Positions 17,183 through 26,065 of a stretch of DNA of 64,000 nt are shown here, in pieces (position 1 is the first letter of the stretch; the number at the start of each line of letters is the position of its first letter). This DNA comes from Brevibacillus fluminis. GTDB lineage: Bacteria > Bacillota > Bacilli > Brevibacillales > Brevibacillaceae. A model generated the notes under the pieces. That model saw only the letters and a program-made list of their open reading frames with translations. It was not told the origin of the DNA and did no database searches. The DNA lies in the NCBI RefSeq assembly GCF_003710825.1, contig NZ_RHHQ01000005.1, positions 62,001 to 126,000 on the forward strand, in the 5' to 3' direction. The translations under genes were made by a program, and so were the position numbers.

Positions 17183-18604
17183 GTGAATGCAGTTCAGATC
17201 GTTTTGCTCATCGGCGAGTTTCTTTTCTTGGCGACGGCATTGTTTCTATTAGGCAACGAGATATACCGACTGTTTTTTTCCAAGACATCACGAGAAGCAA
17301 ACGGAGAGCGCAACTCTCTTCACACATACAATCCGTTGACCAGTCTGCCCGATCGGGCACGGCTGGAAGACCAACTGCATGATTCGATCGAACAGGCCGC
17401 CCATTCCAATGCTCAACTGGCGGTTATTTTTCTGGGCATCGACAATTTCCAACGGATCAATGATACAAGAGGGCACCGATTCGGCGACGAACTTCTCGAT
17501 GCTGTAGGGGGGCGGCTCATGCAGAGCATGGGGGAGAACGACTCGATCGGACGCTTCAGCGGTGATGAATTTTTGCTGGTTCTGGCTGACATCGAGGACC
17601 GACTCGACATCCCGTGTCGCATGAGCAAAGTGGAAAGCTTGTTTGACGCTCCATTTTTCATCCGGGGCATTCCGATCTATTTGACAGCGAGCATGGGGAT
17701 CGTCCGGTTTCCGGAAGATGGCCGCAGTTCCCAGGAGCTGCTGAAAAAAGCCAACATGGCGATGCATCAAGCCAAGGAAGCAGGGAAAAACCGCTATCTT
17801 CCGTATCAAGAAAGCATGCAGCATGAGATCGAGCGAAAGTACATGCTTGAAAACGAGCTCCGCCATGCGCTCGACCGCAATGAGCTGCAGCTGCATTACC
17901 AGCCGCAGTTTGAGACGGCAACGGGAAGCATCAGAGGATTCGAAGCGCTGGTTCGCTGGATACATCCGGTCATGGGGGCGATTTCGCCAGCCGAGTTCAT
18001 TCCGATTGCCGAGGATTCCGGTTTGATCGTGCCGATTGGCAGATGGGTGCTGCGGGAAGCCTGTTTGAAAAACAAACAAATTCAGGCCCTTTATTTCCCG
18101 AAATCCGTCATGTCCGTCAACATTTCAGCTGTACAGCTGCTTTCAGGCGGTTTTACCGAAATGGTAGCCGGGGTGCTGCATGAGACCGGCCTCTCACCTG
18201 CGTCTTTAGAGATCGAGCTGACGGAGAGCATGCCGATCACATCGTTTGACTCCGCGATCCCGCTGCTGGAAACATTGAGCGGCTGGGGCATCAAGCTATC
18301 GCTCGACGATTTTGGCACCGGCTATTCCTCGCTCAGCTACTTGAAGCGCTTGCCCTTTCATACGCTGAAAATCGACAAGATGTTCATCCAGGACATCGCC
18401 AAGGAAACAGGGGGAAGCGCCATCACGGAGGCGTTGATCACGCTCGTCCATCAGCTCGGAATGGCCGTCATCGCAGAAGGGATTGAGAATGACGAACAGC
18501 TCCGCTGCCTGAAAAAATGGAATTGCGATTGTGTGCAAGGCTATTTGCTGGGCAGACCTGTTCCGTTCGCGGAAGTGCCGGGCTTGTTTCAGGTAAAAGC
18601 CTGA
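17183..18604 (+). CDS. membrane-anchored GGDEF-EAL cyclic-di-GMP protein
   Basis: A 473-residue protein with one N-terminal transmembrane helix (about residues 5-27), a GGDEF domain and an EAL domain. The GTG at 17183 is preferred because GGAGG lies 10 bases ahead; the ATG at 17156 has no site. The cyclase signature reads RFSGDEF (residues 126-130 SGDEF), with Ser in place of the first Gly. The EAL signature E254-A-L is in GFEALVRW, and ELTES, DDFGTGYSS and the AEGIEN motif for metal and phosphate handling are intact, so phosphodiesterase activity is likely. Net direction (synthesis or breakdown of c-di-GMP) cannot be read off. No sensor domain is present beyond the membrane anchor. Confidence 0.92.
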   Translation: MNAVQIVLLIGEFLFLATALFLLGNEIYRLFFSKTSREANGERNSLHTYNPLTSLPDRARLEDQLHDSIEQAAHSNAQLAVIFLGIDNFQRINDTRGHRFGDELLDAVGGRLMQSMGENDSIGRFSGDEFLLVLADIEDRLDIPCRMSKVESLFDAPFFIRGIPIYLTASMGIVRFPEDGRSSQELLKKANMAMHQAKEAGKNRYLPYQESMQHEIERKYMLENELRHALDRNELQLHYQPQFETATGSIRGFEALVRWIHPVMGAISPAEFIPIAEDSGLIVPIGRWVLREACLKNKQIQALYFPKSVMSVNISAVQLLSGGFTEMVAGVLHETGLSPASLEIELTESMPITSFDSAIPLLETLSGWGIKLSLDDFGTGYSSLSYLKRLPFHTLKIDKMFIQDIAKETGGSAITEALITLVHQLGMAVIAEGIENDEQLRCLKKWNCDCVQGYLLGRPVPFAEVPGLFQVKA

Positions 18605-18707
18605 TTGTTATGTTTTTGTAATACCGATGGCTCGCTTTTTATTCGATTGCAATGCGCGGGAAGGTACGATAGCAGCATAAACCAACCCGAAAGCGAGTGG
18701 ATCGATC

Positions 18708-20081
18708 ATGACGAAACGATATACAGTACTCGGCGTAGCCGCGATTATGGCGGCAATGAGCTTGGCCCCTGTTGCACCTATCCAAGTAGAAAAAGCCCAT
18801 GCGGCGTTTGCGGATCTGAGTCAGGCGGGAGGCTACCAGACGGCCGTTCAAGCGCTCACCCAACAAAACGTATTGGCAGGCTACAGCGATCACGCATTCA
18901 AACCGGATCAGCCGGTCAAGCGGGCGGAGCTGGCAAAAATGATCGTGCTTGCGCTTGACGTCGAAACCAAGCAATCAGGCGCAAGCCTGCATGATGTCAC
19001 GCAGAAAGATTGGTATTACAGCTATGCGCAGACAGTGGTGCAAAATGGGCTGCTGGCGGCGCAGAACGGCAGCTTTCACCCGAACGCACACGTGACTGTT
19101 GACGAATTGATCACAGCCGTGGCGAAAGCGGCCAAACTGGCACCAGCTGACTTGCAAAACGTGCTCGGAAACGTGAAAAAAGCGCAACAAGCCACACGCG
19201 GCCAGGCCGCACAACTGGTTTATCAGGCACAGCAAATCGCAAAAGGTACGCAAAAAGCGCCTCAGACCGGGCAAGAAATGGCTCAGATTCTCAGCAGCAC
19301 GGACTGGCAGGGTACAAGAGTATACGACAAAGATCATCATGACCTGACAAAAGAAAATGCTAACTTCATCGGACTTGCGAAATATGAAGCGCAAACCGCT
19401 CGATATGAATTTTTTGATGCGAAAACGGGAAAAAGTCGCGGCGATAAAGGAACGTTCTTTATCACGAATGACGGGAAGAAGAGAATCCTGATTTCGGAGT
19501 CTATGAACTATCAAGCTGTCGTTGACATGATCGAAATCAACAAAGACATCTTTACGTATAAGAGAATGGGAAAAGATGCGAATGGCAACAACGTAGAGGT
19601 ATTCGTCGAACATGTACCGTTTAAAGGAGAAAAGCTTTCGTTCACGGATCCAGACAAGAAGCTCGACGCGACGACAGGCGATATCGTAACCAAGGTGGAT
19701 GGAGACAAAATTTTGGGCAGCACCCTTTGGAACGGTACGAAGGTAGTAGATGAAAATGGCAACGATGTCACAGCATACAATACGAATTTCATCAGTTTGG
19801 CAAAATTTGATGAGAAGACGAACAAATATGAGTTCTTCAATCTTCAAACAGGCGAAGCTCGCGGTGATTATGGCTATTTCGATATTGTTCACGGAAATAA
19901 AATCAGAGCCCATGTTTCCATCGGTGAGCGGAAGTACGGTGCCGTACTTGAACTGACTGAGCTTAACCAAGATCGATTCACTTATAAGAGAATGGGAAAA
20001 GACAAAGACGGCAAGGATATCACGGTATTCGTTGAGCATGAACCGTATCAAGGTGCGTTTAAGCCTGAATATAGCTTTTAA
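18708..20081 (+). CDS. secreted S-layer-homology protein with two DUF4822-like repeats
   Basis: A 457-residue exported protein. The N-terminus is a Sec signal peptide ending near AHA-AF (about residue 33). Residues about 34-150 hold two SLH-type repeats (FADLSQAGGYQTAVQALTQQ, HDVTQKDWYYSYAQTV), which bind cell-wall polymers. Residues about 195-310 and 330-450 are a tandem duplication: both copies run W..T.V.D..G.D.T..N..FI.LAK, YEFF...TG..RGD.G and FTYKRMGKD..G......VEH.P. The repeat resembles DUF4822. Extracellular, wall-attached; its biochemical role is unknown. It follows the c-di-GMP gene by about 100 bases and ends at a bidirectional terminator. Confidence 0.85.
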   Translation: MTKRYTVLGVAAIMAAMSLAPVAPIQVEKAHAAFADLSQAGGYQTAVQALTQQNVLAGYSDHAFKPDQPVKRAELAKMIVLALDVETKQSGASLHDVTQKDWYYSYAQTVVQNGLLAAQNGSFHPNAHVTVDELITAVAKAAKLAPADLQNVLGNVKKAQQATRGQAAQLVYQAQQIAKGTQKAPQTGQEMAQILSSTDWQGTRVYDKDHHDLTKENANFIGLAKYEAQTARYEFFDAKTGKSRGDKGTFFITNDGKKRILISESMNYQAVVDMIEINKDIFTYKRMGKDANGNNVEVFVEHVPFKGEKLSFTDPDKKLDATTGDIVTKVDGDKILGSTLWNGTKVVDENGNDVTAYNTNFISLAKFDEKTNKYEFFNLQTGEARGDYGYFDIVHGNKIRAHVSIGERKYGAVLELTELNQDRFTYKRMGKDKDGKDITVFVEHEPYQGAFKPEYSF

Positions 20082-20100
20082 TGGAAGATTGATGACAGTA

Positions 20101-20139
20101 AAAAAGAACTGCTGGGAATGTGCCCTGGCAGTTCTTTTT
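20101..20139. terminator. bidirectional intrinsic terminator
   Basis: AAAAAGAACTGC pairs with GCAGTTCTTTTT. It lies between the convergent SLH gene and the minus-strand response-regulator gene and can serve both. Confidence 0.88.
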
Positions 20140-20146
20140 GTTGTTT

Positions 20147-20842
20147 TCACCACTCCCGCACCATATACCCGACGCCGGGATAGGTCACGATCAGATTGCT
20201 CTCCTGATCCACCTGTTTGATCTTTTGCCGGACGCGGGCGATCGCGACGCGTAAATATTCAACATCATCGCGATACTCGCTGCCCCAAATGTCGCTGAGC
20301 AATTGCTCATGTGTCATCACTTTGCCGGCATTTTGCAGCAGGAGCACGAACAGCTTGTACTCCGTATCCGTGAATTTGATTTCCGTATCATGCAGCCAAA
20401 TCCGGCGCTGACCGAGATTGACCGTCAGCGGGCCATTCTGCAGCTCGCTTATGCCAATCGGGTTCACCGGCCTGCTGTCGGCGCGGCGCAGAACGGCATT
20501 GACGCGGGCGAACAGCTCGTCGAGTGCGAACGGCTTCGTCAAATAATCATCGGCGCCTTCGTTAAGCCCTTGCACTTTGTCGGTGGAATTGCTGCGGGCG
20601 GTCAGAATGATGACCGGCACGTTGGAAAAGCTGCGGAGCCGCTTCAAGACCTCGAAACCGTCCATGCCCGGCATCATGATGTCGAGCAGGATGAGATCAG
20701 GGTCAAACAGGTCGATCTGGTCGAGCGCCTCCGAACCGCTGGTGCAGGACGCGGTCTCGAAGCCGATTGATTTGAGATTGGCTGAGATGAAGCGGATGAT
20801 TTTAGGCTCATCATCCACGATCAAAATTTTGGGTTTCTTCAT
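20147..20842 (-). CDS. OmpR/PhoB-family response regulator
   Basis: A 231-residue regulator with receiver (ILIVDDEPKIIRF, LILLDIMMPGMDGFEV, KPFALDELFARV) and winged-helix domain (FTDTEYKLFVLLLQNAGKV ... YPGVGYMV). The ATG at 20842 gives the standard 'MKKPKILIVDDE' N-terminus; it overlaps the last 30 bases of the kinase gene, so the pair is translationally coupled. Upstream codons in frame lack a binding site. Together with the kinase it forms a standard two-component system whose target genes are not indicated. Confidence 0.92.
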   Translation of the reverse strand: MKKPKILIVDDEPKIIRFISANLKSIGFETASCTSGSEALDQIDLFDPDLILLDIMMPGMDGFEVLKRLRSFSNVPVIILTARSNSTDKVQGLNEGADDYLTKPFALDELFARVNAVLRRADSRPVNPIGISELQNGPLTVNLGQRRIWLHDTEIKFTDTEYKLFVLLLQNAGKVMTHEQLLSDIWGSEYRDDVEYLRVAIARVRQKIKQVDQESNLIVTYPGVGYMVREW

Positions 20843-22487
20843 CGTTATCACCGTCATGTAAAGAGTATAGAGGAACGGATAAAGTAAATGCGCTGCCGGT
20901 ACCCTCTTTGCTTTCCACGGCAATCCGACCGTGGTGCGCTTCCATGATCCCTTTGCTGATCGCGAGGCCGAGGCCGGTCCCGCCGGTAAGACGGCTTGCG
21001 GTCACATCCACCCGGTAAAACCGGTCGAAAATTTTGTCGAGATGATCGCCCGCAATGCCGATACCGTTGTCCTCCACGCGGATGTGTACGAACCGTTCGT
21101 CACCGGTTGCGGTCACACGGATGTGCGGCTGCTGCTGGTTATAGCGGAGCGCATTGGTGTAAAGATTGACGAGCACTTGTTCAAGCCGGTTTTTGTCCCC
21201 GTGAATCAAGGGGAGGTGCGGCGGGATGTCCGCTTCAAAGATGGCCGCCTCCTGCTGTGCTTTTGGCAGGCGCCGCCACGCTTCCTCGACGATCGGCCGC
21301 ACTCTGAGCGGCTCAAGGGAGACATGCAGGACGCCGGACTCGATTTTGGAAATGTCCAGCCATTCATCGATCAGCTCCTGAATTCTGCCGATGTCTTCAT
21401 GCACGCCTTCCAAAAGCTCCCGTTTGAACTCTTCGTCCCATTGTGCATCGCGGCGCAGCAAAGTTTCTACACTGCCCTTGATGCTTGTAATCGGCGTTTT
21501 GAATTCATGGGAAGCCAGTGAGATCAGATCGTTTTTGAGCCGATCCACGCGCTGCTCCAGCTCCGCGTGGCGTTTGGCGAGAAAGGCGCCGATGCCGAGC
21601 GTGACCAGAAGGGTAAGCACAATGAGCAGGGAGCTCGATTCAAGCGATTTGAAAAAGGCCGCGTTCACCGCCGAGGTCGATTTGCTGACCCAGACGATCC
21701 AGTTTAGATCGGGAATGACGTGATAGGCTACCAATTCATCCTGCTTGCGGATGCTGGAATAGAACGTCCCCAGCCCTTGCCCGTTTTCACGCGCGGCTTT
21801 TACGACTTCCTCGCCGGATAGGTCACGGATGACGGTGCGAATGCTGGCATCAGGGTGGTAGATCGCTTTGCCCCGGTTGTCCAGCACCACCGGATAGGCG
21901 GACGGACCGTAATCGTATTGGGTGACCAGCTTGACCACCTGGCTGACATCGAGCGTTCCGATAACACTGCCCGCGAAATGGCCGCTCGTATACAAGATCG
22001 GCACCGCAATCGTGATCAGCGGCTTCGCTGGCTTTTCTTGCGACAAAAAGACTGGTGAAATGGTTGGGCTGCGTGTTGCAGCTACCTGTTGAAAATAGTC
22101 GCGGTCATGAAAGTCAGCATGGATCAAGCCTTGCTGAGCCTTGGAATGATAAGCGATGGTTCGGCCCTCGCTATCGGTTGCGTACAGCGTCGTAAACCCG
22201 GCGAAATGGCCATTCACCGACTGCAGCAGAGAGGTGATGCGCCGGGGGTCCCGATCGGGCGTGGAAGCGATGTCGGCAGCGATCGTCTCGACTGCAGTGC
22301 GATGGTAAAACACGTAGGTTTCGACGGCATCCGCCATCCGCTTCATGGAATCGAGCTGGTTGCGCGTATATTCTTGTGACAGTTGATAAATTTGCACGAC
22401 CTGGATGCTGCCCAAGAGCACAATCGGGATCAGGGCGATGATCGCGATGATCCAGGTCAGGTGAGAGCGCAGCGTGCGAGGCTTCAC
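20811..22487 (-). CDS. sensor histidine kinase with dCACHE domain
   Basis: A 558-residue membrane kinase. TM1 is at about residues 12-33, a double-Cache sensor occupies about 35-275 (HADFHDRDYFQQVAATRSP and PLITIAVPILYTSGHFAGSVIGTLD are typical), TM2 follows at about 283-305, and then come HisKA (SHEFKTPITSIKG) and HATPase (NALRYN, VEDNGIGI, GGTGLGLAI). There is no HAMP of usual length between TM2 and HisKA. The start is a GTG behind ATGAGGAGAAATCGTT. Cache sensors of this shape usually bind small extracellular ligands such as amino acids or carboxylates. Its stop overlaps the downstream regulator. Confidence 0.92.
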   Translation of the reverse strand: MKPRTLRSHLTWIIAIIALIPIVLLGSIQVVQIYQLSQEYTRNQLDSMKRMADAVETYVFYHRTAVETIAADIASTPDRDPRRITSLLQSVNGHFAGFTTLYATDSEGRTIAYHSKAQQGLIHADFHDRDYFQQVAATRSPTISPVFLSQEKPAKPLITIAVPILYTSGHFAGSVIGTLDVSQVVKLVTQYDYGPSAYPVVLDNRGKAIYHPDASIRTVIRDLSGEEVVKAARENGQGLGTFYSSIRKQDELVAYHVIPDLNWIVWVSKSTSAVNAAFFKSLESSSLLIVLTLLVTLGIGAFLAKRHAELEQRVDRLKNDLISLASHEFKTPITSIKGSVETLLRRDAQWDEEFKRELLEGVHEDIGRIQELIDEWLDISKIESGVLHVSLEPLRVRPIVEEAWRRLPKAQQEAAIFEADIPPHLPLIHGDKNRLEQVLVNLYTNALRYNQQQPHIRVTATGDERFVHIRVEDNGIGIAGDHLDKIFDRFYRVDVTASRLTGGTGLGLAISKGIMEAHHGRIAVESKEGTGSAFTLSVPLYSLHDGDNDEETQNFDRG

Positions 22488-22571
22488 AACGATTTCTCCT
22501 CATTCATGTGGGTAGAATTGCTAGTTACGATGATGGCATAGAAGCATTGGGAATACAACTTCCAGATAAAG

Positions 22572-22599
22572 AAAAAAGGCCGGGGAAGGTTCCCCAGCC
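22572..22599 (-). terminator. intrinsic terminator of the aminotransferase/OCD operon
   Basis: On the minus strand GGCTGGGGAA pairs with TTCCCCGGCC and is followed by TTTTTTC. Confidence 0.88.
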
Positions 22600-22615
22600 A
22601 AACAATCTCTCACAT

Positions 22616-23740
22616 TTAGGCAAGTGTGCGCATGTATTCAGAAACTTTTTGTAAGCCTTGACGCAGCATTTCGGTCTCGCACGCGTACCCGATCCGCGCC
22701 CAGCCCTCCAGATCGAAGCAAGCCCCTGGCGTCATGAAAGCACCTGTTTCTTTGAGCAAGCCTTCGCAAAATGCGACCGATGAAACAGGCAAATCGTATT
22801 TGAGCATCGCTGTCGTACCGGCGCGCGGCTTCACATACGAGATCAAAGGCTCCTGCGCCACCCATGCATCCAGAATTGCTAGATTGTCCTTGATGATCTT
22901 GCGATTGCGGCTCATGATGCGGTCATAGTTTTTCAATGCATGAACGGCAAGGATGTCATCTAGCATGCCGACGCTGATTGTGTTGTAGTCGCGGTGCTTG
23001 ATGCATTCGGCAATCACATCGCTTGGTCCGGCGATCCAGCCCAGGCGCAGACCAGCGAGGGAAAGTGCTTTGGACATGCTCGACGTGCTGATCCCTTTTT
23101 CGTACAGGTCAGCAACTGATGGAACGACCAGATCATCATCCTGAAGCAAATTACGGTACACCTCGTCACACAGGAGGTAGGCGCCGCAGGAGCGGGCAAT
23201 CTCGACAATTTGCTCCAGCAGCTCACGCTCGATGATGGCGCCGGACGGGTTGTTCGGATTGTTGATGCAGATCAGCTTGGTATTTTCGTTAACCAGGGAG
23301 CGCAGCTCTTCTGGGTCAGGCAGATAGCCATTTTCCGGCTTCAAATGGAGCAAATCTACCGTTGCGCCAAACGAGCGCGGCACTTCATAAATTTGCTGGT
23401 AGGTCGGATGGACAGCGACGACATGGTCGCCTGGCTTCACCAAGGAATAGAACACCAGGAAGTTAGCGGCGATCCCGCCGTTCATTACCAGGACGTTATG
23501 CGGGTCGACGGACTTATACAGATTGGCGACCAGCGACTTGAACTCCGGCGATCCTTCGATATGACCATACGTCAGTTTTTTCTTGGCGAGGGAACGGAAA
23601 AACTCGTCCGGATCAGTGCCATCGATGCTGATCAATTCCTCGACGGTGAGCGAATCGACGCATGTTTCCGCGATATTGTATACCGCGCTCATCTCATACT
23701 TGTTCATCCAATCCTCTACTGCAAACAACTTGATATCCAC
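22616..23740 (-). CDS. PLP-dependent class I/II aminotransferase (capreomycidine-synthase-like subgroup)
   Basis: A 374-residue fold-type I enzyme. The PLP lysine lies in SSMSKALSLAGLRLGW, the aspartate that holds the pyridine nitrogen in LLCDEVYRNL, and the NNPNNPSGA loop carries the substrate-side asparagine. The N-terminus (KLFAVEDWMNKYE) is like the subgroup that includes VioD/capreomycidine synthase, which works on beta-hydroxyarginine-type substrates, but the subgroup is broad. The gene is 30 bases downstream of an ornithine-cyclodeaminase-like gene on the same strand and next to a LysR regulator, so a role in amino-acid (possibly arginine/hydroxy-amino acid) breakdown is a reasonable inference. 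It ends at an intrinsic terminator. Confidence 0.88.
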   Translation of the reverse strand: MDIKLFAVEDWMNKYEMSAVYNIAETCVDSLTVEELISIDGTDPDEFFRSLAKKKLTYGHIEGSPEFKSLVANLYKSVDPHNVLVMNGGIAANFLVFYSLVKPGDHVVAVHPTYQQIYEVPRSFGATVDLLHLKPENGYLPDPEELRSLVNENTKLICINNPNNPSGAIIERELLEQIVEIARSCGAYLLCDEVYRNLLQDDDLVVPSVADLYEKGISTSSMSKALSLAGLRLGWIAGPSDVIAECIKHRDYNTISVGMLDDILAVHALKNYDRIMSRNRKIIKDNLAILDAWVAQEPLISYVKPRAGTTAMLKYDLPVSSVAFCEGLLKETGAFMTPGACFDLEGWARIGYACETEMLRQGLQKVSEYMRTLA

Positions 23741-23770
23741 TACAAATCCCCCTTTGTCACAATGTTTTGT

Positions 23771-24826
23771 TTATAGCGTAGCGACCGTGCCGATTCCTTT
23801 TTCTTGGGCTTGTGCCAAAACGTAATCAGCCGTGATCAAATCTTGCAAGGCAATGCCGGTGCTGTCGTAAATCGTGATGTCTTGGTCCGAAAGGCGACCC
23901 GGCGTTTTGCCCAAAATGACGCTGCCGATTTCGGCGACGATTTCTTCTTTGGCCAGCAGCCCTTTTTTCACCGCCACTTTCGTTTCCCCGACATTGACTG
24001 CTTGTGTTACATCATCGACGAAGACACGTGCAGACGCAAACAGCTGCTCATCGATTTCCTGCTTGCCCTCCATGTCGGCGCCGATGCAGGAGAAGTGTGT
24101 GCCCGGCTTTACCCATTCCTTCATGATGATCGGCTTGCGGGACGGCGTCGCCGTGATGATGATGTCTGCCTGCTCCGTTGCAGAGCGGATATCATCTGTG
24201 GCCGCGTACTCGATATCGATGCGGTCGAGCAGCGTGTTATATAGTTCCTGGTCATACTTATACGGAGCCAAGAACTTTTCCTTCAAGTGATTTTTCACCG
24301 TCGCGCAGAAAGCGGCGGCTTTTTCATACGAATTCGCATTGTAGACGGTCACTTTCTTGATATGCTTCATCGTCATCAGCGTGGCCATGATTTCATAGGA
24401 TGCCAGATGACCGGAGCCTACGAGCAGCAAATGCTCCGATTCGGGTCTGGCCAAATATTTTGCACCGATTCCGCCGGCGGCGCCTGTGCGCATCAGGGTG
24501 ACAGGCTCGCCACTCATCATGCCTTTTGGGACGCCCGTATTGCTATCGAGGACCATGACAAAGCCGACGAGGGCAGGCAAGTTTTTGGATGGGTTATCGC
24601 CATACCAGCCAACGAGCTTCAAGCCGAAAATGTTGGCCCCGGTTAGGTGGCCCGACTTGATGTCCATGTCCGCTTTGCCTGGAGCAAATTCGTGGAACAC
24701 CATCGGGAAGAGTGAAGCCTCGTTTTGTTCCTTTAACGTATAAGCGCGCTCTACTAGCTCAATCACATTTTTCATATCAAGCAGTTGCTGCACGCTTGCT
24801 TGGTCGATTACTCTGAATGGAAACAT
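23771..24826 (-). CDS. ornithine cyclodeaminase/mu-crystallin family protein
   Basis: A 351-residue NAD(P)-binding enzyme. The N-terminal part (MKNVIELVERAY, a GKADMDIKSG stretch with the substrate lysine region) and the Rossmann core (HLLLVGSGHLASYEIMA) are family features, as are ADIIITATPSRKPI and FSCIGADMEGKQEID. The start has AAGGAGGAACCGCA in front. The family covers ornithine cyclodeaminase, alanine dehydrogenase of archaeal type, ketimine reductase and related enzymes, so the exact reaction stays open. It is the first gene of a two-gene operon with the aminotransferase, divergent from the LysR gene and preceded by a LysR-type box. Confidence 0.88.
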   Translation of the reverse strand: MFPFRVIDQASVQQLLDMKNVIELVERAYTLKEQNEASLFPMVFHEFAPGKADMDIKSGHLTGANIFGLKLVGWYGDNPSKNLPALVGFVMVLDSNTGVPKGMMSGEPVTLMRTGAAGGIGAKYLARPESEHLLLVGSGHLASYEIMATLMTMKHIKKVTVYNANSYEKAAAFCATVKNHLKEKFLAPYKYDQELYNTLLDRIDIEYAATDDIRSATEQADIIITATPSRKPIIMKEWVKPGTHFSCIGADMEGKQEIDEQLFASARVFVDDVTQAVNVGETKVAVKKGLLAKEEIVAEIGSVILGKTPGRLSDQDITIYDSTGIALQDLITADYVLAQAQEKGIGTVATL

Positions 24827-24913
24827 TGCGGTTCCTCCTTACCGGAATAGGTGTGACTGTTATGGCTTTGACTTTAGCATAGAATAAAATAATAATTAAA
24901 TTAGCGTATTTTA

Positions 24914-24926
24914 TAGTAACCATTGA
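24914..24926. promoter_or_regulatory. LysR-type box (T-N11-A) in the divergent promoter region
   Basis: TAGTAACCATTGA has the T-N11-A form of LysR operators and sits between the divergent OCD and LysR genes. A copy differing at one base (TAGTTACCATTGA) lies at 25970-25982, upstream of the carrier operon. Confidence 0.65.
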
Positions 24927-24962
24927 GAACGTACGAAACGAATTGCGTTTGGGGGGAGACAG

Positions 24963-25844
24963 ATGGAGCTTCGAACGTTAAAAACCTTTCAGGTCGTTGC
25001 GGATCAGCTGAATTTGACCAAAGCTGCTGAGCTGCTTGGATATACACAACCTACCATCACCTTGCAAATACAGACGCTGGAGCGGGAGATCGGCCATGCT
25101 CTGTTTAATCGGGTGGGGAAGAAGACATTCCTGACACCTGCGGGGAAGATGATGAAACACCACGTCGACAAGCTATTCGGGGTCGTTTCCGAGATGGACA
25201 AGGCGATCAAGCTGTTGGATGGCCCATACGGAACACTGGTAATCGCTGCGCCGGAATATTATTGGACGCACTACTTGTCCCAGCTGATACGGTCCTACGT
25301 CAGCCACCATCCGCAGGTCAAATTAAAGCTCGTCTCTTGCAACAGTGTGGATGCGATCCGCATGATCACGACGAATGAAGCCGATATCGGCATCATTGCC
25401 GGGCATAGCGACAGCCAGGAGATTGAAACGCGACTCTTGGAAAAAGAAGAGCTGGTGGTCGTCACTACGCGGGAAATCTATGAAAAGCACGACCGCTCCT
25501 ACATCATGGAGCATTACCCCTTTATTTATAAAGAAAGCTACAATCTGGCCGGTTTGAACCACCACTCAATCACGGAGATCGACTACCATCCTGCCACAGC
25601 AATTGAGAGCAGCAGTGAAGAAGCGATTAAGATCGCGGTGCTGAACCAAACGGGGGTGGCGCTGATCAGCGCCAATTTGATCAAAAATGAGCTGGAATCG
25701 GGCGCGTTGGTACCGCTGTACCGCCTCGATCAGCGCTTGGATACGTATTTGATCCATTTGAAAGACCGGGCGGATGAGAACACGATCCGCTCCTTTGCCG
25801 AAATGGTCATCGAAGGCTGGCAAGAGGCAGGCGGAATCAGCTGA
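24963..25844 (+). CDS. LysR-family transcriptional regulator
   Basis: A 293-residue regulator: N-terminal winged helix (ELRTLKTFQVVADQLNLTKAAELLGYTQPTITLQIQTLE) and a LysR effector domain (LVIAAPEYYWTHYLSQLIRSY, EADIGIIAGHSD, ALISANLIKNELESG). The ATG follows TTTGGGGGGAGACAG. It stands between the minus-strand OCD/aminotransferase operon and the plus-strand carrier/amidohydrolase/dehydratase operon, and matching T-N11-A boxes lie in front of both, so it probably controls the whole locus and itself. The effector is likely an amino acid or a derivative, which is inference. Confidence 0.93.
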   Translation: MELRTLKTFQVVADQLNLTKAAELLGYTQPTITLQIQTLEREIGHALFNRVGKKTFLTPAGKMMKHHVDKLFGVVSEMDKAIKLLDGPYGTLVIAAPEYYWTHYLSQLIRSYVSHHPQVKLKLVSCNSVDAIRMITTNEADIGIIAGHSDSQEIETRLLEKEELVVVTTREIYEKHDRSYIMEHYPFIYKESYNLAGLNHHSITEIDYHPATAIESSSEEAIKIAVLNQTGVALISANLIKNELESGALVPLYRLDQRLDTYLIHLKDRADENTIRSFAEMVIEGWQEAGGIS

Positions 25845-25862
25845 TTCTTGTATGTTTTTGGA

Positions 25863-25899
25863 AGGACGATACTCGTTGGAGAGCGTCGTCCTTTTTTTC
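25863..25899 (+). terminator. intrinsic terminator after LysR gene
   Basis: AGGACGA pairs with TCGTCCT around an inner ACTC/GAG stem and seven T's follow. Confidence 0.85.
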
Positions 25900-25969
25900 T
25901 GAAAAATGTCTCGACGTTTTTCATTAGATTGGATGTGACCGCTTGCTGTGAAGGAATTAAGATGTTTAA

Positions 25970-25982
25970 TAGTTACCATTGA
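25970..25982. promoter_or_regulatory. second LysR-type box upstream of carrier operon
   Basis: TAGTTACCATTGA matches the box at 24914-24926 at 12 of 13 positions and is again flanked by an A/T-rich left side (TTTAATAG against TTTATAG). It lies 30-80 bases ahead of the carrier start. Confidence 0.65.
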
Positions 25983-26065
25983 ACATCTCAATTAGTTGAG
26001 GAGGGTAGGGTGTGCTACCATGTAAAAAAACCAAAGATTTCGACAAAGGAGGCTTGAATCAGCAT

